This document shows positions 1 to 7,832 of a stretch of 12,134 nt of DNA, piece after piece. The notes under the pieces were generated by a model that saw only the letters and a program-made list of their open reading frames with translations, did no database searches and was not told the origin of the DNA. The translations under genes and the position numbers were made by a program. The stretch is from Conidiobolus incongruus B7586 (lineage: Eukaryota > Entomophthoromycota > Entomophthoromycetes > Entomophthorales > Conidiobolaceae), in contig JNEM01012990.1 of NCBI GenBank assembly GCA_000697335.1, positions 1 through 12,134 on the forward strand, written 5' to 3'. Within the stretch, counting starts at the first letter, position 1; each line of letters starts with the position of its first letter.

Positions 1-1021
1 ATTATAATAGTATTTGCTATTCTTATTTAGTTCTTAAGAAAATTAATTAATAGTAAACTTTATATTGCTTATTTAAATAAGATTATTTTTAATTAACATT
101 TTTAATATAATTTAACAAAACTTATTTTTTATATAATAATTATAAAATATATAAAGTTAAAGTTATAAAAAACTTTCTAATTAAAAATAACTGGAAAAAA
201 CTATCATATCTAATATATTCTTTAGATTATAACTTATATAATTATAATTGTTTTGGATAATTAAAAAACTAGCTTATAAGAAAAAAAATTTCTATAGAAA
301 AATTTAATTGATTTATGAAATATTCAATTTCAATCTTTAATAAAAAGAATTGTTTCTTATATATTTAAACTTTATTAAAAATATAGCAAAAAAAATATTA
401 GAAATAAAAGAAATTATTAATTTTATATTATATATTTATATTTAAATATTATATATTAAAACATGTATTTATTTTTGATCAAAAAAATTCCCATTATTTA
501 AATTACAAAGTAATATTAATAAATTTTTATTTTTCAAAAAATATTTCTTTTTGATTTATAAAAAATAATTAAAAATAATTCAATATCAGAAATAATATTG
601 ATATTATTAAAAATTTAGTTTATTCATTATATTAATATTTAATAATTTTAATATTAATTATGATCCAAATAAACAAGTTATAATAAAAAAATTGAGATAT
701 CTTTAATGATTTTTAAATATATATTAATTTTCATAAGTTCACTTATTTTGGTATAATTATATAATATTGTATATTATTCTTAATATCTATTTTTAACATT
801 TTATAGTATAAATTAAGGTCATATTATCAAATTTTATATTTAAAATATATAGTTATAATTTTATATAACTCTCAAAAACCATTTTTAAATATAATTACTA
901 AGATAATATTTTGAATTTATAGTAATATAAATTTTTTCATTAATTTATTGATATATTATTTATTTAAACTTGATACTAAATAAATTTAAACAATATAATG
1001 ATAAACGATAAATGATTTAAA
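1..1021. other. gene-free AT-rich stretch
   Basis: I see no supportable gene here. The stretch is extremely A+T-rich, stop codons are dense in all frames, and the few ATG-led frames are very short. No tRNA-like T-arm or other RNA gene stood out. It runs up to the abrupt rise in G+C that marks the first repeat copy at 1026. Confidence 0.8.
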
Positions 1022-1025
1022 ATAT

Positions 1026-1342
1026 TGTGTCTCTACAGATTGCTAATAGAACGTTAATAACAAATAAGGAAGCGGCTTGTTTATGGCCTGCTTGGTAGTT
1101 TAGGTTAGGGGGTTTTACTGGAGTTTGTTAAATGTTTAATTGGATTCACAGAAGACCGGAGGTGATGATAATGTATCTTTTATAGACCAATTGTTGGCTG
1201 TATGTAGTGTAAAAAAGTGTATTTGGCTGCTAGAAGAATGTGACCTTGAAGCGGTGTGATAGGCCTTTTGGGGTTAAGATTCCATAAGGTAATGGATCGC
1301 GAGATGAAGTTGGTCGGGCAGGTTACAATTTATATAGCCACT
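1026..1342 (+). mobile_element. diverged repeat element, copy A (solo-LTR-like or MITE-like fossil)
   Basis: This island stands out by composition, at roughly 40-45% G+C against about 15% around it. It aligns along its whole length with the reverse complement of 2863-3193. Blocks such as TTTATAGACC, GTAGTGTAA, AAGTGTAT, GACCTT, ATAAGGTAAT and AGATGAAGTTG occur in the same order in both copies. By eye the copies are roughly 70-78% identical, so they separated long ago. The + strand is G-rich and C-poor. The left end (ATAT then TGTG) matches the outer end of copy B. The right end is set by homology to copy B (TAGCCAC here, TAACCAC there) and is less certain. No shared long reading frame or transposase is visible. 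It could be a solo LTR, a non-autonomous DNA element or a SINE. A candidate pol III B box is only weakly matched. Confidence 0.6.
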
Positions 1343-2858
1343 TTGTAATAAAGGTGTTAGCTGTATAAATTTTAATAAAATTTATAAATTATAATTTATT
1401 TATTTATTGGATTTGTAATAATATTTAAACCAAACCAACCTAGAATAAATATATTACTTGATCGTCAATATTATTCAAAAGAGATATAATAATCCAAGAA
1501 TTAGTTGAATACAAATAATTTTTATTACTTATTTAAATGCTATTGTATTTTTGCTTTTGTATTATAATTTTCAACCGATAGTCTAGTGTAAATAATTATA
1601 TTACCTATATTTCAAGGATGATTATAAACTTCTTGGTATATAAGTATAATATTTTAGTTTTTTTATATATAATTGATAATATTAAAACTAAAATCTCTAT
1701 CACTTTTATAATATTTTTTTATTGATCATTATATTTTGTATTTATGTTTGAATAAATTAATAATTAACCAAAATTAATATCATGAAAAATTTTAAATATA
1801 TTACCTATATAATTAACAAATAAGAAAATTTTAATCATTATATTTTGTGAAATATTCAAATTAATTACAATACAAAAATTATTAAACTCATATTTATCTG
1901 GTAATATTCTTTGACTAAAAGGGAATTAAATTAATTAATTTTCCTATAATAATTTAACTAATATAATAATAATAAAAAGATTACTTTTTAAATTTGATGT
2001 TTAGTTTGATGATTACTATTAAGGTACCTTATACTATAAAGTTTTTACTATAAATATATAATTAATATTTTTAAAGAATTATGAAATTAATAAGTAATTA
2101 TCATTAGCATTGTTTCATTTTAATTGATATAAACATTTATGATAATTAATATTATCCTTTAATTAAAAGGCATATTATTTTGGATTAAATCAATAACTTA
2201 ATTATTAATATAATTTTTATTTTTTTCATTAGGAATCAATTTATAAAATGCTACTGGAAGGTAGTTTACTATTAATAAAAATTTCATTAAGTTCGATTAG
2301 TAAAATTTCTTGATTTTTATTTATATTTATGATTAAATGATACTGTTCGTTGTATATTTTCAAAAAAATAAATATATTGAAATATTTAATTATAATATTA
2401 ATTCAATTCTTTGTTAATCATATAATTGTTTTATATTGATTGGTTAATTATTACTTATTAGATTATATAACTAAAGGAATTTTAAGCCAACATAATTATT
2501 TTTGATAAGATTTAGGTTATACTAAAATAGCTATTTAATGAAAGTATCAAACCAAATCAGCAGTTTGATAAAAAAAATATTATTACAATCATTCTATTAG
2601 AAAATGATTCTTTTCGAATTTGAAAAAATTATTAGATATTTGCATATAATATTTTATTTGTTAAAAGTATATGAACAAGGTGCTTGTGAAAAAAGTAAAA
2701 ATATTTATTAATAATGATAGAAGCAAATCTTTGAAGTAATAATAGTAAATCCAATATTATTCAAATCCCTTATAATAAATAAATTTTAACATGAATCTCA
2801 AAATATTTATTTTGATTTAATTATAAATAATTCCGAGCTTTAAATGGTAAATTTCATG
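1343..2858. other. gene-free AT-rich spacer between the inverted repeat copies
   Basis: No reading frame of useful length and no RNA gene were seen. If the two flanking copies were the terminal repeats of one large foldback element, this would be its interior, but it carries nothing recognisable as transposase or polymerase. Composition returns to the AT-rich background right at both copy edges, which favours two independent insertions. Confidence 0.7.
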
Positions 2859-2869
2859 ATATTGTGGTT
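2859..2869 (+). repeat. left 11-bp inverted end of copy B
   Basis: ATATTGTGGTT here is the exact reverse complement of AACCACAATAT at 3187-3197. The outer four bases (ATAT) are self-complementary, so they may be a 4-bp target-site duplication rather than part of the inverted repeat. In that reading the element starts with TG at 2863. Confidence 0.6.
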
Positions 2870-3193
2870 ATCAAGATGGTAACCCGCCCAATCAACTTCA
2901 TCTGGCCATTTATTACCTTATAGACATAACCTTGGAATACCCGTCACACCACATTAAGGTCTCATGTTCCTGAAGACCTAATACACTTCCTTACACTACT
3001 TACGGCCGACAAACGGTCTATAAAAGAACCATTGCCAGAATACATTTTCATCATTACCTCTGATCTTCGGTGAAACCTATTAAATCCTTAACAAACCCTA
3101 ATAAAGCACCTTAGCCCAAACTACCAAACAAACCACGAGCAAACTGCTCCCTTCCCTATTAACAGCATCCTATTAGATATTGGTAGAACCACA
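2863..3193 (-). mobile_element. diverged repeat element, copy B (solo-LTR-like or MITE-like fossil)
   Basis: This is the second copy of the family at 1026-1342, in the opposite orientation and 331 bp long. Its ends are better preserved: it starts TGTGGTT and ends AACCACA, flanked on both sides by ATAT. Established families give two readings. One is a solo LTR with TG...CA ends, a 7-bp terminal inverted repeat and a 4-bp target duplication. The other is a MITE with 11-bp terminal inverted repeats. Length and ends resemble the short LTRs of yeast-type retrotransposons, but no pol-like sequence lies nearby. Its G+C content is well above the surroundings. A TATA-like TTTTATAGACC on the minus strand is shared with copy A. 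It is treated as an old, non-coding fossil. Confidence 0.6.
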
Positions 3194-3197
3194 ATAT
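3187..3197 (+). repeat. right 11-bp inverted end of copy B
   Basis: AACCACAATAT is the exact reverse complement of the left end at 2859-2869. See the left end for the ATAT target-duplication alternative. Confidence 0.6.
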
Positions 3198-4849
3198 GTT
3201 CATATATTAGATTTGATATCATTAGACAATTATTGATATTAAGATAATTATTTAAAAAATGAAATAATTAATATATCATTGTAAAATCAAAAAAATATCA
3301 AATATTAATATAATCCAATTAATTTTATAATGAAATATATTATGAATTATATAAAAAAAATATATCTAATAATAATTTTAAAAGAGTTGATAAATTAATT
3401 TAATTTATAATAAAAAAATTATATTAACAATATATTGATTAAAAATTGGTCAAAAAAATTCATAATAATACATATTATATGAAGTATAATAAATAAATAA
3501 ATCAAATATATTAAAAAATTGTAACTTATAATTTCATAAATATATAATTATTATTATGATAAACACAAATTAAATAATTTTGATAATGTCATATAATATT
3601 CAATAATTGAATATAACTGTAATATAAATGAGAAATTTTATTAAATAATTTTTAGGTTAATAATATAAGCAAATTTTTATTGATACTTAAAATATATTAA
3701 TATCATGAAATGCATTATTACAAAAAAGTGAAATATATGGTAAATATATGCTAAAATTAAAATTTAATTAATGAATTTGAAGAATAATAAAATTTTCAAA
3801 TATATACTAATATTACTTCCTTTACTTAAGTTTGATTGGAATAACATATGCTATCAAATCTAGGGAATCAATAAAACAGGAGTATAATTGAAAATCAAAA
3901 TTGACATGTGTAAGGAGTTATAAATTACTCTTCTTCATATAATTTCTATCTGTAGAGTATTTTGAAGCAAATTATTTTTGATTTATTTAATCTTTAATCC
4001 TTGAATTTATTGAACAATTATTATACTTAATATAAAAATATTTTAAAAAAAATTTATTATTAATTGTTAGAATAATAAAGACATTGAAAGAATAATTAGC
4101 TATTCAGTATTAATAAAGGCTATAGATATAATGAAATATGAATATAGTATTAAACATTATGAATATTTTTAATTACTATTTTCATAAAGTGACTGAAATA
4201 AAAAGAAATTTAGAAAATTAAGTGAAAATGTGAAATAGGTAGTGTTGTATTTTGATGTATAATAGCTTTATTAATATTTCAAAATATAACATAATATTAA
4301 AGCTTAAAAAATATCTAATAGTTATTAATGTATTCCTTCTTCAATAAAATTCTATTTTAATCTGATATATTCCTTCAGAAATATTAATAATATTTTAAAC
4401 ATGATTATAAGTTCAATTAAATCGCGAATAGATTAAACAGTAGAATTGATTTTTTATTTTATGATTCAAAATTTGATTAATAGAATTTAAAATTGCGAAT
4501 TGTAATTTTTGTAATTATCATAATAAAACTGAATATAAAAGTTGAAATAGTAATATTATAGTTAGAATGCTTTTATAATCTATTCAATATATATCTGAAA
4601 TAATTCCACATAATATTATTATTTCAAATAAATTAATGTTTAGAAATTTATTAGTAACTCAATTTGGGATTTTTGCTAATTTTGTTATAATAAAATTCTT
4701 ATATTTAAAGACTCCAATTTTGAAAAATCACAAACATTATTCATGATTTATCTTATATATAGTATTAATAAACATTAACTACAATCCTTGGGAACAATAC
4801 ACAATGATAATTGATATCAAGATTATATTATTATTCAAATAATATTTAA

Positions 4850-4863
4850 ACAGGAATTCCTGT
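4850..4863. repeat. 14-bp perfect palindrome
   Basis: ACAGGAATTCCTGT reads the same on both strands. It carries six G/C bases in a region that is almost all A/T, which makes it less likely by chance than the many AT-only palindromes nearby. It could be a binding site for a dimeric protein or a remnant of an insertion. Nothing in the context decides this. Confidence 0.4.
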
Positions 4864-5186
4864 AATTGTTTTAAAATCTAACCATTATTCATAAAATCAA
4901 AATACGTAAAATATATATAACAAAAAGCTTTAAAATATTTAGTTTATTTCATTATTTTATTTGATAAAGTTTTGATGTATTATCATTGTAATCTAGCTAA
5001 TTTTTTACTTAAAAAAGGTACGTTGGAGATATAGAAATATCTTTAGATAAAAAAGGAAATCGATCCTTACTCAAATCATCAGTACTAATAGTTCAACTTT
5101 TTTCAGAATGATATGGAAATCTGAATTTTTTATTTATAACCGACTGTAATCAAATAAATAAATCTAAAAATAAACTCAGTGTCATG

Positions 5187-5191
<5 letters not shown>

Positions 5192-5217
<26 letters not shown>
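5192..5217. repeat. (AT)13 microsatellite
   Basis: An uninterrupted dinucleotide AT tract of 26 bp, the longest in the window. It is likely to vary in length by slippage. Confidence 0.95.
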
Positions 5218-6567
5218 TCGAATTTATTATATCAAAGTGGTTCACTAAATTTATATAAATATATACTTATAGTTATTTTTATCAATGATAAAATCATCAA
5301 TTGCTTGATTGGTTTAAAGTTGTAATAAATTAGTATGTAATATAAATAATGATAATTATGATGGATTTATTGAATAAACATAAACTGATATATCCAATAT
5401 TATAGAAATATATATTGGCAAATATTAGTTTGAAAGAATTTTACAAAATTATTTTAAAAGTATTGCACTTTTTTTAAAAATATTATATAATTGATATGTG
5501 AAAAATCAAACATTAATTAAACGTGAATAAATTTTAGAATTTTTGAAAAATAATTTTAGATTAATTACTTATAATAATAATGCTCAACATATCAATTACT
5601 TTATATATATTCAAACTATACTAAAATTTTGAATTAAAATTTCCACTTGTAATATTATGCGATCAGATGATATATGATTGATTAATGATGAAATATATTT
5701 GAAATTAGATATTTAATATATAAATAAAAAGATATATTGGATATAAAATAAAATATACATATTATTTTAAATTGCTTTTTTAATAAAATATTTTAAGAAG
5801 TTGAGGTTATGAATTTCCAAGTTAGAATTTTTTATTCTTGGAGAATATTCTTTTAAACTAACTAAAAAAGATATAAGTGTAATCAATACTTGATATTAAA
5901 CAAAATTGTCAAATCTTTTATTTATAATCAAGTTACTAACCGGATATCGTGATTGCTTATTGTGTCAAACTAAACAAAACAATTAGTGATAGTTTTATAA
6001 AAAGTATCTACTCCTAAATTATAACCTTTATGTATTAAAACTTTAATATACTCCTATTCCCTGAATATTAAACTTAAATTTAAAAATGAGTTTACATCGG
6101 TTCTTTATATTGTTTCAATGCTGATGAATATTAATTGATGTCATAATACTATTAATATACTTGCGTTATCAATATTAAATTATAATGGTCACAAATATTG
6201 GCATACGATAAATTTTGTCTAATTAAATAATAAATTTTTAACAGTTTGTGTATTGAAATTCATTATAAAAATATAATACTATTGCTAAAATGAAAATAGT
6301 AAAATAAAAATACTATTTAACAATATCTCTTATTTTTAATTAACCATCAATGATATATCGCATGGAATATTGGATTTTTTAAGTAAAACTAGTTATTATT
6401 GATACTATCACTAAAATTAGACCTTAATCAACTCGCTGAAACTTTTCTAATATTCGCGTGCTTTGCATAACAAGTTCTATTGAAAATTTGAAATATTACT
6501 TGAATTTTATTAAATTGAAAAAATAAAATAAAAATTTTAAAATACAAAAACTTAAAAAACAAAAGAT

Positions 6568-6599
6568 CAAAGATTTTTTTTTAGAAAAAAAAATCTTTG
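6568..6599. repeat. inverted repeat, 15-bp perfect stem with 2-nt spacer
   Basis: CAAAGA followed by nine T, then AG, then nine A followed by TCTTTG. The arms are exact reverse complements, so the site could extrude as a cruciform or fold in RNA. No target duplication or mobile-element ends are visible around it. The homopolymer core makes part of the match easy to produce by slippage. Confidence 0.7.
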
Positions 6600-6950
6600 T
6601 TAAATGGAATTAGTTTGTATATGAAATAGCAGTCTTTAGTTTAGCTCAGTCACCTTTACTATCTATACTAATATTTAATAATTGTAATACTTCAACGTAT
6701 TTTATTACAAATTAAACTAAATACAATAATTAAAAGTAATTAAAATAGCCAATTGGGGCTAACAGTTTAACCTTGACTTTATGATTTAAATATACATTTA
6801 AATTCCGACTATCTGTAAGTTTGATATTGAAAATTCAAGTATGTAATTTTTGGTTCAATATAGGTTGATACAACATTACGGGTAAAATATGTTTAAACTT
6901 TAGGTGAAGTTAGTCAATTAAGATATATATATCAGTTTAAAAAGTGAATT

Positions 6951-6972
6951 ATATATATATATATATATATAT
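6951..6972. repeat. (AT)11 microsatellite
   Basis: An uninterrupted 22-bp AT tract, followed after a short break by more TA-rich sequence. Confidence 0.95.
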
Positions 6973-7720
6973 AATATTATATATAATTCTTTGTATAATT
7001 TATTTGGTATTCTTAAATAATTAAACCAAAAAATGTTAATCAATTTGTTAATATTTATTTTATTTAAATTTTATATCCAATGAATTTATAGATAATAGAG
7101 TATAATATACAAATAACTATCTAAAATACCATCTATACTTAATATATTTAAAATCTTGATTATTCTTTAATAGTATAAAGAATAGGTAAATTAAACTATA
7201 TATTTGCCAATTTGCATATTTCAGGAGTTTTCAAAGGAGGAGTAAATGTTTTACTATTAGAAATTTAATATTTTTTTTATTTGAACACTCCTTAATTCTT
7301 GCTTTCATCATGATTCGATTTATAACTAAGAACCGAATAGAGAGATGTAATATATTGATCGTTTACTATGGATAATTTTCAAGTTTCATATCTAATTGAT
7401 AAATATTTTAGAAAAAGAAATTGATGTTACAAGTATTTTTTTTATCTTTCGATCAATTACTTTTTAAGGATTTTTACTCCCTATAAAATTATTTTAAATT
7501 TGGTAAACATTTTCTTTTCGGATTATTAACGAATATTTTAAATCTATTCTAGATGATAACATAAGTCATTTGGAATTCTTAGCTTTAAATATTTGGACTG
7601 ATACTAACCTTTAATTGGCTAATAGATTACTATTTTTAATAAACCCCTTTTGTAAATATGCTCACGATATTCATAATATTCAATAACTTGGATAAGTGTT
7701 GTTTTAACATTTGAAAGGAT

Positions 7721-7728
7721 TATAAATA
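7721..7728 (+). promoter_or_regulatory. candidate TATA box of the oxoamine synthase gene
   Basis: TATAAATA lies 105 bp upstream of the start codon and is followed by the locally rare CGCG dinucleotides. No ATG occurs between this box and 7833, so a transcript starting just downstream would reach the annotated start as its first AUG. TATA-like words are common in such AT-rich DNA, so the position relative to the gene is the main support. Confidence 0.4.
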
Positions 7729-7798
7729 CGCGATATATTTTCTAGTTTGAATTTTAAAAATTCTTGAATTGTCAGATTTTAGAATTGATTCTATATAC

Positions 7799-7827
7799 AT
7801 ATATATATATATATATTCTTTTTCTTT
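7799..7827 (+). promoter_or_regulatory. (AT)9 tract and pyrimidine tract abutting the start codon
   Basis: A perfect (AT)9 run at 7799-7816 leads into TTCTTTTTCTTT (7816-7827), then six A ending in the ATG. T/C-rich tracts just before the start are common in fungal core promoters, near transcription start sites. The A-rich context at -6 to -1 is a favourable initiation context in yeasts and many protists. The AT run is probably length-variable and sits where it could alter promoter or leader spacing. Confidence 0.45.
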
Positions 7828-7832
7828 AAAAA

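Larger units (their letters stand above)
3198..7720. other. long gene-free AT-rich stretch
   Basis: There is no supportable gene in about 4.5 kb. Patches with slightly more G+C (around 3840-3960, 5030-5110, 5940-6070, 6415-6480 and 6750-6830) were read in all frames and give only fragments of a few to about 20 codons. Recognisable structure is limited to (AT)n microsatellites, one strong hairpin and one GC-containing palindrome, listed separately. The last 400 bp before the gene are slightly less AT-rich and probably include its upstream regulatory region. Confidence 0.75.

Noticed and set aside
1060-1160. Pol III promoter, SRP RNA or snoRNA motifs inside repeat copy A (box-A-like TTGGTAGTTTAGG, GGAAGC, TGATGA)
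   Set aside because: Each match is partial, the motifs are not kept together in copy B, and no supporting secondary structure could be drawn.
1725-1848. 15-bp direct repeat ATCATTATATTTTGT at 1725-1739 and 1834-1848
   Set aside because: By rough estimate, many AT-rich 15-mers should recur by chance in 12 kb of this composition.
2291-2300. GTTCGATTAG, like a tRNA T-loop (also ATTCGATTT near 7314)
   Set aside because: The flanking bases do not form a T-stem, and no anticodon or acceptor arm can be placed.
2319-2329. Exact match to the yeast ARS consensus (ATTTATATTTA), with another at 434-444
   Set aside because: An all-A/T 11-mer is expected repeatedly at this composition. No supporting origin structure can be seen.
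7233-7248. AAAGGAGG followed by ATG, like a bacterial ribosome binding site
   Set aside because: The ATG at 7246 opens only a four-codon frame ending in TAG. It is a chance match.
7749-7768. Heat-shock-element-like GAA/TTC cluster (TTCTTGAA at 7761-7768)
   Set aside because: It has only two properly spaced units, lies downstream of the candidate TATA box, and is easily produced by chance in AT-rich DNA.
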